Below are positions 1-11,680 of a DNA stretch of 64,000 nucleotides, piece by piece (position 1 is the stretch's first letter; each line of letters starts with the position of its first letter). The position numbers were made by a program, and so were the translations under genes. A model generated the notes under the pieces. The model did no database searches. It saw nothing but the letters and a program-made list of their open reading frames with translations, and was not told where the DNA came from. The DNA comes from Isoetes taiwanensis (taxonomy: Eukaryota > Streptophyta > Lycopodiopsida > Isoetales > Isoetaceae), in contig JAJEKV010000086.1 of the NCBI GenBank assembly GCA_021234155.1, positions 746,001-810,000 of the forward strand. Reading direction: 5' to 3'.

Positions 1-367
1 CTCCACACATTACTCATGGCATTATCCACATTTTTCCAGTAGTCCCCTGCCCTATGGTTCCTGTTCCTGTCCTGTGAGGTATTTGACTCATTCTGAGTTG
101 TTGCGTGAATCACTATCAGTACTATCGGTTGGGCTGGAGTTAGAAGGTGTTGGGCTTCTCCTGCTTCTTCTTTTCCTCTGTTTATTCTTCTCAGGCACAT
201 GGACTTCCTCCTGTTCCAGTTGAGCTGCTTGGTCTAGTTCTTGAGGGGGTGGAGGCAGCATTGGTGCACCTTCCTGTGCATGCATTAGTGGTGTTGCCCA
301 CTATACCAGTTGTTCCATTTGGTTACGCATCCCTACAAGACTCCGATTGATGGCTTCAGCCGACATG
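1..367 (-). pseudogene. E1 Gag, N-terminal part (runs off the window)
   Basis: Start of the Gag gene of minus-strand LTR element E1. The likely start is the ATG at 365-367, because the bases around it resemble those at the E3 gag start (56048). The frame has a stop (TAG) after about 21 codons, then a Pro/Gln-rich stretch, a basic RKRRSRRS run and a Ser/Asp/Thr-rich stretch. The last bases of the window, in another frame, give WKNVDNAMSNVW, matching KVDSAMSNVW in E3 Gag (56381 onward). That match identifies the gene. Gag would form the particle shell. The capsid and zinc-knuckle portions lie outside the window. At least one stop and one frameshift make it non-functional. Confidence 0.6.
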
Positions 368-375
368 TCCTCGTC

Positions 376-2323
376 CTCATGTTCTCGGCCTGCCCTTGAG
401 TCGAAGACTCTTGCCAATGTTGCGTAGGATGTTTCGTGACGATCCACCCTCAAGTGCTCGGGCCATTTGTGGAGATGGGAGCTGAGGTGCCATAGCCGCC
501 ATTACTGTCAAGGGCGCGTCTCTTAGGTGACCTCGGGCGAAGTCCAAGCTATAGAGCGCCACAGATCTTTTGAAGAGAATGACATGATCCATGTTCTCCC
601 TTATCTTGGCGTGCTGGTCGAACCCTGTGAGTCTGATAAGGAGTGATATGACTCCTTCACCTTGGGCTGAAGTCCTTCATCTGGCCCTGGCTTAGGACTG
701 GAAGGTAGTATCGAAGGGCCTTCCCCCTCTGAGGTCTTGCTAGTTGTGTTCCCGTACCCTTCCTCCCTGTCGCGCTATCATAGACATCCACTGCCATGAG
801 GTCTTCGTGGTCTCTCCACATGGTGGTTGCGTTGTCTAGGTCGATGATGTTGGACCCTTCTCGCATGCTTCTTGCTCGGACGGGGCGGCTAGAGCTTGGG
901 CCTCTCCCTGACTTGTACAATATGCTTTGTATTGCCTAGATTTCTTCTTCCTGGATGACTGGCGGTTGATGATGGTACATCTGCCTTATGTATTTGTATG
1001 CCGCCACATCTGACATTGTCTTTCTGGCATAAGAATGCCGTTCTACCTCTCTTGGGACTTCCTGGTAGGTGTAGTCGATGAGGTCTTTCTGCTGTCCTTT
1101 TGCAATCAACCCCATTTCCTGAGAGTTTCCTGGCTTGGCCAACAACACTACTCAGAGAGGTATGTACTGATTCTATGCCCTTCTTCTAAACAGTATGGTA
1201 GGTGGAGGATGTCATTGGTGAAGAGGTACTCCTCCCCTTCGATAACCACCGGGGACAAGGCAATGATGCCTATGGATGGTTCATTGGCTCTTCTAATGTC
1301 CTCGTCGTGCCTCGCGATCCGCCTTTCCATCCTTGTTGCTATCCTGCTCTCCTCTTCCTGATCGTCATCTTGTTCTTCATAGTCCTCTTCAATCTGAGGC
1401 GCTTCCGAAGATGTATCATGGTAGACGTATTCTATGGCGTCAAGCTCATGGATGAGGCCCTGGTCCACCCTTGTGTTCAGAGGTGCGAGGTAAGGGCTGT
1501 ATGGAAGGCTCCCCCACCTTGTTGATGGCCTCGAAGTGCATGAACAGTGATAAGGCTACGTCTGTTGAGACATACCTGTGTCTATGGACCTTGCAGCGCA
1601 TGTAATCTAACATGTTCTTTGTCCTGTCCCATATCTGGGACCTGGCTCTGGAACCCCCATCTAAGACTTGACTCAGTGGCTCTAGGGAGACCCACTTCCC
1701 CCTCGCTCCCCCTCTTGGAGGAAGGCTTACTCCTCCCCTTCGATAACCACCGGGGACAAGGCAATGGTGCCTATGGATGGTTCATTGGCTCTTCTGATGT
1801 CCTTGTCGTGCCTCGCGATCCGCCTTTCCATCCATGTTGTTAGCCTGCTCTTCTCTTCCTGATCGTCATCCTGTTCTTCGTAGTCCTCTTCAATCTGAGG
1901 TGCGAGATAAGGGCTATATGGAAGGTTCCCCCACCTTGTTGATGGCCTCGAAGTGTATGAACAGTGACAAGGATGCGTCTGCTGAGACATATCTGTGTCT
2001 ATGGACCTTGCAGCGCATGTAATCTGACATGTTCTTCGTCCTGTCCCAAATCTGGGTCTTGACTCTGGAACCCCCATCTAAGACTTGACTCAGTGGCTCT
2101 AGGGAGACCCACTTCCCCCTCGCTCACCCTCTTGGAGGAAGGCTGACTTTCCAAGGCAAGATCTGCTAATTATATTGACAGATGATGTCGGTGTAGTAGG
2201 GCGTGCGGAACAAGGTTGCATGAGATCGAAGAGATAATCAAAGACTTGAAAAGCCTCCTCAACTGGGATCTCACTGATGTGGTTGGCATTATTGTACCAT
2301 TCGACGAAGTTTGTGGGCGTCAC
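376..2323 (-). pseudogene. E1 ORF-B, unknown accessory protein of H3-carrying LTR elements
   Basis: Degraded copy of the accessory gene also seen at 54216-55722. In order it shows FVEWYNNANHI, then QVFDYLFDL (near 2260), an acidic EEDYEEQDDDQEE run followed by MERRIARHDEDIRRANEP, EGEEYLFTNDILHLPYC, YTYQEVPREVERHSYA, GRGPSSSRPVR, ATTMWRDHEDLMA, LRYYLPVLSQGQM and, at the end, DHVILFKRSVAL..LDFARGHLRDA and MARALEGGS. All have counterparts in the same order in E3. I do not recognise the family. The homologous start codon is GTG here (2321-2323) where E3 has ATG. An internal tandem duplication, several frameshifts and stops break it. Gag follows directly downstream. Confidence 0.7.
1227..2144. repeat. 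Tandem duplication inside E1 ORF-B
   Basis: Positions 1227-1727 are repeated at 1728-2144. Both copies start with TACTCCTCCCCTTCGATAAC and end at CTTGGAGGAAGGCT. The second copy lacks roughly 80 bases present in the first (around 1404-1476) and has point differences. It duplicates the acidic/MERRIARHD segment of ORF-B and disrupts the gene. Confidence 0.85.
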
Positions 2324-2435
2324 TGGGCAGAGAGTAGAGTAAAAAATGGTTTGGGAAGATTGGAAAAGAGCTGGAAAATCGCCTAGGGAGTGTAGAAGCA
2401 AACATGAAGAAGAGAAAATGTCAAATGAGGTCCCC

Positions 2436-2442
2436 TTATATA
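2436..2442 (-). promoter_or_regulatory. TATA-like box upstream of E1 ORF-B
   Basis: Minus strand reads TAGTCTATATAAGGGGACCT followed by CATTTGACATTTT. E3 has TAGTCTATAAAAAGGGACCC followed by CATTTGTCATTTT before its ORF-B. The box lies 119 nt from the ORF-B start codon here and 117 nt in E3, which argues for a conserved internal promoter. Confidence 0.6.
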
Positions 2443-2454
2443 GACTAGCGCTGG

Positions 2455-5201
2455 CTAGGTTTCCATGCCGAAACTGCCCGCTCGGAAAATAAGTCTTCCA
2501 CTTTAAGGTTCCATTTTCTCAACCACAATTCTGCATCATGGTACCATCCTTTCTCCTTACTGGCACGCATTGCAACATGCGGTAATCGGTCATCCTCCCC
2601 ACGGCGGACCTTACCAATGTACCCCGCAAAGTGCAATATTGCTTCACATTCCAGCGGGAGCAAGCCTCCTTCTGCTAACATCATAGGATAGGGCGTTTGT
2701 AACTTGACCCCTAGTTCGGAATGTAGAAATCTTTTTTGCAGCTTCTCAACCAAGAGCCACAGATTAGCTGTAACACTGGGAGCCCACACCTCACATCCAT
2801 AGAGCACAACGGTTTGGACCAAAGTCTTAAAAAGTGTCTTTTTCATGGTCCAATCCCACAAGTGATTCTTCTTACATAGCTTTTGCAGCGCGCATAAGGC
2901 TTTAAGCCCATTACTGTATCTTTGCTCAATGCACATGTTCCATCTGTAGTTGCTTTCAAATATAACCCCTAGGTATTTGAAGGAAGTTACTGTTTCTAGC
3001 TGGAGTCCCTTATAATAGAAAACATGTTTTGCACGGGTGCCAACCACCATAACCTTAGTTTTAGATGTATTCACCTCCAAACCAGTTCTATCACAAAAGG
3101 CACCCAATATTTCAAGATGAGTATCCAACCCTTGTTTAGTCCTAGCTATTAAGACCACATCGTCCGCATATAACAAGAGGGAGATCACATGTTCAGCCAA
3201 GGGAGCTCCTGGGCCACCATTATACACAATCCAATCCTCTAATTCGTCTATAAAGAGGCCGAATAGAGTAGGAGAAAGAGGGCAACCCTGCTTTACACCA
3301 ATGTTGCTGTGTACCTGGTCTTTGCAGATATCCTTCCATGGCCGAGATAGCTCTACTAGGACTTTATCATACAAGCATCGCACTGCTGCCCTCAATTCCA
3401 TTGGGACATTTAAAACCTCCATTCTAGCCCATAGTTTATCACGCGGCACCGTATCAAATGCCTTAGTGTAATCCACAAATGCCAAGAATAGTGGTTTCTT
3501 CTTCCCTTTCACATTTTCTAAGATGGCCCGGAGAGTCACCAGCTGGTCCGTGGTGGAGTGGCGTGGCCTAAAACCTGCTTGCCCCCTGGCTCTTACTTTA
3601 TTCTCCTCCGCCCAAGAACTCAATTTCCCCTCTACAACAGTAGCAAACAGTTTTGCCCACATGTTACTTACCATAATTGTTCGGTAGTTATTCACATCTA
3701 AATTGTTGCCTCCTTTAGGTACTGGCACCACTCTATTGCATTGCCATTCAGCAGGGAATCCCTGTAGTATCGCCTTATTGAACATATGAGTAATGTACTC
3801 TACAATGGGATCCCCGGCCCATTTTATTAATTCAGCCACTAAGCCCATATTGTCTGCTGCCTTACCATTGGATAAGCGCCTAATACCATCACAAATGTCC
3901 TCCACAGAAAAGCTGCCCATATTGCCTTTTTGCAGGGGTGCAAGATCATGTATTCCTGGTTTATGGTACAACATGCGCACATGATTAATCAACATCTCCC
4001 ATGGCAGATTAGATTCCTGTTTTTTCTACATTTTCATCTTATTCCAGAAGCTCTTTGGATGTGTTATCCACTCCATAAGAAGCCTCTCCTGCCTAACTTT
4101 CATATAAGCTCTCTTTTTCCTCCTGACAATCCTTCTATATTCCAATAGCATTTGTTTCTTATCACGTTCTGGTGCCCCAATAAATTTTTGGCGTGCTTGC
4201 TTGCAATCCATATCAAATCAAGAATTACACGGAAGCCCCTTTGCTGCCCTGTTAGATTTGAAACACGTCTGAGCTGTTTGCAACAATGCTTTAGTAATAC
4301 AGTCATTCATACCAGCCACATCATCATGATCTTGCAGAGTTATTGTCTCCATCATTAGTCTGAACTTCTCTTGTTTGCGGCTGTCTACCCGGTATCCAAG
4401 TGATGCAGACATTTCCAAAGGCCTTTCTGTAACTGTCTTCTTTGTTGTGATAGAGAACAATAATGGGTTATGATCTGATTCTGCTCTGCCTTCTCCTATT
4501 GTGAACCTGCTTATACTAGTAATAGCACTTTCATTTCCAATCAGATAGTCTACCACACTTTTTTCCTTGCAAGTCAATACATTTGAGCCAGGGAATCTAT
4601 TCAATCCATTACAAATGCGAAGATCAAAACTAGTGCATAATGCAAGCAATTGCTTACCCATAGAGGTCATCCGTGCAGTATCTTTGGAAGATCGGCTCCA
4701 TCCCAATTCCTCCATTTCTTTTTCATCCAGCTCATTAAACCACAATGCTTCACCTTCATCCCCTATTATCCGAGCCTGAGCATTTGCAGTCCTGGCATTA
4801 AAGTCGCCTACTAGTAGGACATCACCAAGAGAGAGATACTGCACTATATCCTGCTCAATGTGGTAGAATGGGTCAGCACTGTCCAAATCAGCCCTCTTAT
4901 ACGCCTTCTTATCCATGGGAGCAAAATAGCAGACGGCAATATGCATTTTGACATCGCCTCTTTGCATTTCCAACCAGATATACTGATTATGCGGATCTGT
5001 TTTTAACTCCTTTAGCATTGAGACATACTCATTTCTTACATAGCACGCAATCCCCCCATTCCCCTTAGGCCCGTTTCCAAATCGAGCATTCCATATTGAA
5101 GAGAATAATTGAAAACCATTCAAGTCCGGTAAGCCACATTCCTCATGTTCATGCGTTTCCAGAAAACAAATTACATCTAGATCATCTAAGACTGGAGTCA
5201 T
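2455..5201 (-). pseudogene. LINE-A ORF2: AP endonuclease and reverse transcriptase, 3'-truncated
   Basis: ORF2 of an L1-clade LINE. The endonuclease (4218-5201) shows FLETHEHEE, GDFNART, VDYLIGN and SDHNPLL, the usual catalytic surroundings of APE-type nucleases. A frameshifted linker follows (about 4000-4217). The RT (2455-3995) shows GKAADNMGLVAELIKWAG, GQAGFRPRHSTTDQLV, AFVDYTKAFD, GVKQGCPLSPTLFGLFIDE and the catalytic YADD in LLLYADDVVL. Compared with LINE-B it lacks the C-terminal CCHC domain. Similarity stops near 2455-2480, just before the ORF-B promoter of E1, so its 3' end has been lost. The RT frame is open for 516 codons, so this copy is fairly young. It sits in or beside E1. Confidence 0.9.
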
Positions 5202-5261
5202 ACCTTGAGCTTTGGCATCGTTCAGCTTGTTTATGTTTCCAAGCCTGAAGACCTCGAGTTC

Positions 5262-6074
5262 CTATTGATCGATGACCACTTTTCCCTTTCTCCAGTAAAC
5301 TTTTTTCTGATTGGCACGGGCCTCTTTGAACTTTTGTATCTCAATCTTATGATCTTCATACTGTTCCTTAGTGAAATCTTCATTGATCCAAATTTTTCTC
5401 CCCTTCAAAAGTTTTCTCTGCCTAAGCACCTGTGCCCTGTCATTTCTGCTCATAAATTTTACAATGATTTGCCGTGGCTGATCCCCTTTTTTGCCTACTC
5501 GAAATGCATCACAGACATTGGGCTGAAGCTGCAGATTTTCTTGCAGAAAGGTCTCCACTACGTTTTGGGTATGCTCGCCGTCTTCTTCATCAAGTCCTGC
5601 AATGCGCAGGTTCTTGCGTTCATGCCCATCTAGAATAGCTGATACTTTATCCCCCAAAGCCTCATTCACTGCTGCCTGCACAGATATGGATTCAAACGGC
5701 CCATTAACATCAATAACAGCGTTAGTTTCATTTCTCAACTCCTGAATTTCCCCCTTTAATTCTGTACGAATTTTCTCCACCTCTTTTTCCAGCTCTACTG
5801 TCATTAATTTCCTCATCTCATTCATCAACTCTTCTTTTATATTGCTCAAAAATTCCTTCATGAAAGTGGTCTTGAAATCTACTAACATGTCTTTGAATGC
5901 CTGCAGCATATCAGGCCCTGAATTCAGATTCATAGGCATCGAAGGCATCGAATTTAGCCCTGTATTCATATTTAGAGGCATCGAGTTTGGTTGCAGCATC
6001 CACGGTTGCCATATTACCGGATAAGGCAATCCTTTTTCAGCAGAGCATGCTCCAGTCTGGGTTGCACGACCCAT
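5262..6074 (-). CDS. LINE-A ORF1: L1-type RNA-binding protein
   Basis: Open frame of 270 codons upstream of ORF2 on the same strand. It has a Met/Asn/Pro-rich N-terminus, then a coiled-coil-like stretch (ELEKEVEKIRTELKGEIQEL, about residues 95-115). An RRM-like core follows (KNLRIAGLDEEDGEHTQNV, then DAFRVGKKGDQPRQIIVKF), then a basic C-terminal domain (KGRKIWINEDFTKEQYEDHK). This is the layout of L1 ORF1p, the nucleic-acid chaperone that coats the LINE transcript. LINE-B has a homologous protein, split by element T. The frame is open upstream of the chosen ATG back to about 6173, so the true start could be earlier or non-ATG. No internal stop is seen. Confidence 0.8.
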   Translation of the reverse strand: MGRATQTGACSAEKGLPYPVIWQPWMLQPNSMPLNMNTGLNSMPSMPMNLNSGPDMLQAFKDMLVDFKTTFMKEFLSNIKEELMNEMRKLMTVELEKEVEKIRTELKGEIQELRNETNAVIDVNGPFESISVQAAVNEALGDKVSAILDGHERKNLRIAGLDEEDGEHTQNVVETFLQENLQLQPNVCDAFRVGKKGDQPRQIIVKFMSRNDRAQVLRQRKLLKGRKIWINEDFTKEQYEDHKIEIQKFKEARANQKKVYWRKGKVVIDQ

Positions 6075-6195
6075 CGCAGCTCCAGTCCGAGAAGTTTCTT
6101 CATAATCCGAGGCATCAGAATCAGTTGCAACGGGTGCCTTCGATTTGGGCCCTCTTGTTTTGATTTTAGGTTAGCGCACCGCTTAGCCCCCCTTT

Positions 6196-6354
<159 letters not shown>

Positions 6355-6363
6355 ATATTATTA

Positions 6364-6394
6364 TGTCAATTGAGACCATCAGATCTATGTGACA
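6364..6394 (-). other. LINE-D 3'-end hairpin remnant
   Basis: Minus strand folds as outer stem TGTCA/TGACA and inner stem AGATC-TGAT-GGTCT, followed by TAATAATATG and then (CT)n. It matches in position and shape the hairpins at 26969-27001 (LINE-C) and 42790-42817 (LINE-B), with different stem bases. It is probably the last trace of a LINE whose tail is the (CT)n tract. I see no LINE coding sequence upstream of it. Confidence 0.5.
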
Positions 6395-9300
6395 TTCATA
6401 GGTCCATTACATCATCAAAATATAAAACATTTGAAGTGCTTTCAGAAAGTGGAGCATCTTCATGTTCCGATCTCTCTCTCTCTCTCTCTCTCTCTTTGTC
6501 AATTTCTTCTATTAATGCCTTTAAGTCTCTTATCCTATATTATAAAATTATCCAGTAAGTATGTATGTCAAGCATCAAATGTAATCGAGGGCTGATTGTG
6601 CCACGTGGCATGCCAAGTGTCCTTTTTTTTAATGCCAAAAGGTGCTATAGGCACTCCTCGAAAAGGCGCCTGTATGTTTGGAAGCGGTATGGGGAAGATA
6701 TGTGGCACAAATTCAAGATTCTGCTAAGAAACAATGCAGCTGGCCGAGCAATCTAAGACATCAAAGCAAAAACCAATTTTGTCTATGCATCCCAGGGCGA
6801 GGCAGTTCTCAACGGTGCCATCGATTCTCTCAAATTCAATGTTTAGGAGATGCCAATAGCATTGGATATTTCAGAAACATGCATTTATCCAATTCAACCG
6901 ATCCAGCCACTTGGATAGTACATGACATGGACCACTCAGCTTACATTTCCCTCATCCGAGCAATTTAATGCCAATGTCAGACCTTTCTGCGTTTTCTTGA
7001 AGAATCTTTGCTTTATTACTTGCTCGAAGCTTAAATCCAACGATAAACCTTCACAGTTTAGAACTTTTCTTAGAGAGTCCTGCAGAGATAAAACTCCGTG
7101 ATGGCAGTGTCTAGGGTCTGGGCCCCTGGCTCGGATCTAGGGTAGCCTTGGAAGGGAGTAGAAAGGGCTGCCCTTGCAAGAACTGTTAACTCAATCAGCA
7201 ATTCCCTGCACTAAGTCTTCCAGCTAAATGAAAAGCTAGAGCCTTCAATAATGATTCACAGCCGGGCACAATTTCTGGTTAGAAAATCCAGAGCAAGCAA
7301 TAATTATGTGTGGTACCCTCCCACAGATTCAAGAGCAATCATGCAGTGATATATAGAAGACTGCCACAGAAACAAACTCAGCCTGACGTCTTCTACAACT
7401 TTCGACTTATGCAATCCGGGGTCATGTGATCACTACATATACAACCTGGTATATCTGATGACCCAATCCACCGAATCAATCACCTGCAGTCCCGACACAA
7501 GACGAATTCGAACTCTCTGATTTGAACTGCTGCCGCCATGTTTTCTCAATCTCAGCTGTCTGTCATCTACACCTGTTTACACTACCTGTACAGCACCTGG
7601 TCTCTGATTTACAAGTTCCCTTTGTCTGATTCAAATCACCTTTATTTTCTACTGCGTTGCTATGATATTTAGGCCAGATTTTTTTTAAGCAAAAGATCAT
7701 CGACAATGGTTGCCACATCCTTTTATTGCCACCTCATCTATTACATTCAATATAATTTTGTGAATACTGGACGACAATTTCTAACACAGGCAACCATCCT
7801 TCATGCTGGTCTCTATATACCTCCATTCGATGAAACTGTCGGATTGGTAGGCAGGCAATTTGGGGATGCAAGATTATTCCTCCTAGGAGGCGTACTTCTT
7901 TTTGCTTAGCAAAATGAAGCCATGGCCATCTATTTGCAATTCATTTCATCAATTCCTCTTCTGCATTGCAATCTAGAACCCGCTAGATCTTTGTAACCCA
8001 CCCTCGAACCCCCACATGGCTTGTGCATGACATGTTCTGGGTAACTCCCCCATTTCTCATGGCTCAGATTATAAATTGATACTCCGAGATGTCCTACGAA
8101 GATGCTTTATTTTCACCTTGGAGCTGGAGATGGCAGTGTCGATGTCCTCACGGAGATGTCTGTTTTATAATCCGAGCCAGGGACCCAACAGGGGAACGCC
8201 TTTGTACATTTGCGTGATATATGTTCTCGGACCTTTGCATGCCGCAATTTTTTGGTTTGCAGGAAAAATAGAATGTGTCTTGCCTATTGTCAACATGTTT
8301 TGGCTCTTCATAAAACTTGCATTGTGTTTCGAACACGGCAATCCTAATATCAAATTGAAGATTCAATAAGCCCAATCTGTACAAAGGATCATGGCAACAA
8401 GACTAAAGCTTCCCCTTTCTTCAGATGGGCCCAAGCTTCCACAATTATACTTTATAGGCATGTTGCGCAAGAAAAAAGAACTCCCCCCCCCCTAAGTATT
8501 TAAGAGAGGCCAAAGCCCCATTACCCATTAGGCTATATTAAATAGTAACGTTCAAACTACCCAACGCCATAAATATCAAACCTGGTCATGTTTGAACCAG
8601 TCTTAAATTACAAAAAATCCACTAAGCCCACAGAAACACCATGTATTTTTTTTGTGATGTGGTCTTAACATGTTAAAGACCCGGATATACCCATGGTTTA
8701 AAAGTGATGGCATTACGGGGCTCCTTAAACTACTGGTAACACAATACTACCCATTCTTTGTGAACAATCACATGGAACGATCACAAAAGGTGAACAATCA
8801 CATGTAAAGCCCACCGAAGGTGGGCAATTTACTAATATGTGATAATCTTCGTTGAAGCATTTCTATCAAGTATTTTCATTGGCTTTAGTCGAAAGCTCAA
8901 AGAAACCCCGCATCATTCCATACCTTTGCCGAATGTTTTGATAGGCTGGGCAATCTAAAATTGCATGTTCTTCATCTTCTATCTCATCTAGATCACAAAT
9001 CTTACAAAATCCTTGATTCCTTTGTATGTTTTACCATCCGCAATTCCATTCCAAGATGTGCGAGCTTAATCTCATTCTACATAGTGTGTCTCATTCCATC
9101 AACAAGTTTTCTACCAAGTATCTTGCACCTATCAACATTGGACTCATAGGATTTATATAGTTATCTAAAGACGCATTTAACTAAAGTGGGTATTACCCAT
9201 TGCAATTTAGCATTGAATATTAAATTTTTTCATGATACAATAAGAACCTGTTGATGATATTTTTTCATGATATTTATAAAGGAGATGTTGTTACATAGAC

Positions 9301-9479
9301 AAAGAAAATTATCTACTCTCATACAATGCTATAGCTTGCTAATGGCTTTGTCTGTTTCCCTCTTGTGTCTTGTCCTTTGCAATATGACAAGTAGGGTATG
9401 ACCACACCACACACTCCACCAATTATTTCCTCATGGGATCATTAAGATTTTTCTTTCACTTTTTCTCCCAGTGGTTAGA
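6395..9479. other. Unassigned, no supported gene
   Basis: About 3 kb without recognisable coding sequence on either strand. It contains a short (CT)n run at 6472-6494, poly-C at 8484-8494 and a few short open frames with no family resemblance. It is probably decayed transposon or intergenic DNA. Confidence 0.5.
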
Positions 9480-11680
9480 GTGCCTTCCTTATGCCTGCCA
9501 ACATGCTTTCAATATTGAATCTTGAATCTCGGATGCAACTTCTCACCATCAGGCATTGTGATGGTAATGTCAGTGAATATTGTCCCTAACCATAAAGGAC
9601 AATAATCTTCATCAGGCCTGACTAGCACAAAATAGCATTCCTTGATGTCCTCGAAAGGATCCCACTTAGGAAGATCAAACCACTTTGACTTTGAAGCGTT
9701 ATTTCCTACAAACCACTTAATCTCATTGTTGGGATCTGATCAACTTTCTTTGATGTACCGGCTCCTTGAGAACCCTTCCACCTAGTCATTGGAAAGAAAC
9801 CATATCTTAGATTTCCCCCACATGGCTATTCTTTCTCTAAATATGACGCCACTTTTTTCCAATGATTGATTAGGAATTCCAAGTGATTTTTTTTTAAGTC
9901 TTGATGTGTGCCTTCTCTTTCGAACATCCTTTAGTGTGCTATGTAATCTATGATGCCTTTCACTAGTAGGCTAAAGTCTTTAACGTTTTTGAAAGGGGGA
10001 AGTGGTTGTGGCTCATCTACACCCTTAGGGCCCCTTTGCCACATTTCGTTGCCTTGCACAAGTATCCACAACTTATCAGATGGCCTCCATTTATACTGCA
10101 TGATTGGTATTCCATCTCTAACCTAGAACTTGAGCAGGAGTGGCTTAGAATGCTCTGTCAACTGATCCTTACCATCCAACAAGTATCACTTGACAGATGA
10201 TTTACAATTTGCAGCCTTGTTGACCAGGAAGACCATGGGATTAACTTCAGTTGTAACCGAAAAATGCATCTATATCATCTATCTATGTGCCCGACCATCA
10301 TGAACCCCACTTTTACAAACTTAAAGACCCCCCACTGCCGTTAAATATGATATAACCCCAAACATCCATCTATTCTTGGCCTCTTTTCAACATTATCAAG
10401 TTGAACACTTAGCTCCTCAAGCAGTTGTTTTCCATGTATTGGAAACTCATCTCACGCTCTTTTTATTTCTTTTGACACTTTTGATGTAAGCTCTCTTATC
10501 TGCCATTTGGTAGTTAAGTGGTCGATCATCCATCAAGGCATCAGAAATATGGGCTAATGGAGAGTACCTCCTCCCTTCTATAGTTCCTCTCACTAATGTT
10601 CTCAAGCACTTGAAAATCAAACTCACATAAAAATTCAGATCATTCTTTTAAAGATCAAGCACAAAATGTCCATAAGTGTCAGTGCCATGTCCATGAGTCA
10701 AGACATCTATTAAGCTTACCTTCATTTGGAAAGATTTATTACAACACTTGGGCAAAGAATCTAGCATTGGCAAGAAAGTTTTGTGTTGGTCCATCTTGTC
10801 ATAAATCAAATACAAGTACCTATCAAAATGCATTTGGAAAAAGATTCTCCATTGCCAATATAGCTGCTTACATGATGTTTGGTCTGATTGGTGATCTCCA
10901 AATTGTTGTCTGATTGCCATCCTCTCCCTCTCAATTGTAGTGGAGGCAAGCATATCCTTCAGTTGAACACAAATAATACACTTTGGGAATGTCATTTATT
11001 GCAAGATACAAACATCAAAGAAGTGATTTTTCCATAACTAGCTAAATGATGATTGAGATATAGGTCACACTCTTTTGGCTTCTATATTTACTTCTTTCAA
11101 ACATTTCTTTTCGATACAATGCTCTGATAATACTCTTTGAACCACTCTGACACCATGTTCGTTCACTTTGGATTTATGGGGCATAGATTGAGATATTTAT
11201 CTTACAAAGCTCTCAAAGACTGCAATGGCCCTCAAAGAGTTTGATCTAGATTTCAAAGTGAATGTATTGCCATGTGTGGACACCGTAGCTCCACTTGTAA
11301 CACGTTCCAAGTATCTTAAAATGATGTCTTGCTCAGGCCAAGAATCCATCCTAATGCTCTCATATATATTGTCTGCCCTTTCAACTGGTAAAGAAATATC
11401 CCTGTCACATCATTATAGTGTGAATTCCATACAATGAGTAGATGAAGTTAATCTATCCTTTTGAAATTGTCCAGTGTGTTGGGACCTTATTTCAACTAGG
11501 TCATCTACACTATACTGAATAGTGCAATCAAGAGTACAACAATACTGTCCCCTAACCGCTTCCAGATTTTCTTTGGTTGTTGCCCTACTTTCTTCTCTTT
11601 GCAAACATCTCTTACTTTTAGTCCTTTTGGATGGTTGCCTCTTATGAAACTTGTAGCGCCACTTCCTTGTCGTCAATAGA
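9480..11680 (-). pseudogene. DUF7869-like protein remnant
   Basis: Fragmented minus-strand coding remnant. The best segment (10648-10995) has CIICVQLKDML near its start and LYLIYDKMDQHKTFLP in the middle. The spaced Cys pair and the Y-x-I-x-D-x-MDQ-K-T motif are typical, as I recall, of DUF7869-like proteins that are common in non-seed plants. Upstream (11413-11676) is a Cys-containing piece with TIQYSVDDLVEIRSQ. Downstream pieces (near 10300-10560) include VGHIDR-like and KNRWM-like segments that fit the C-terminal half. Many stops and frameshifts are present. The function of DUF7869 is unknown to me, and the assignment is from memory of motifs only. Confidence 0.45.

Noticed and set aside
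7706-9149. Several 60-100 codon frames between 7700 and 9150
   Set aside because: No composition, motif or neighbour supports them as genes.
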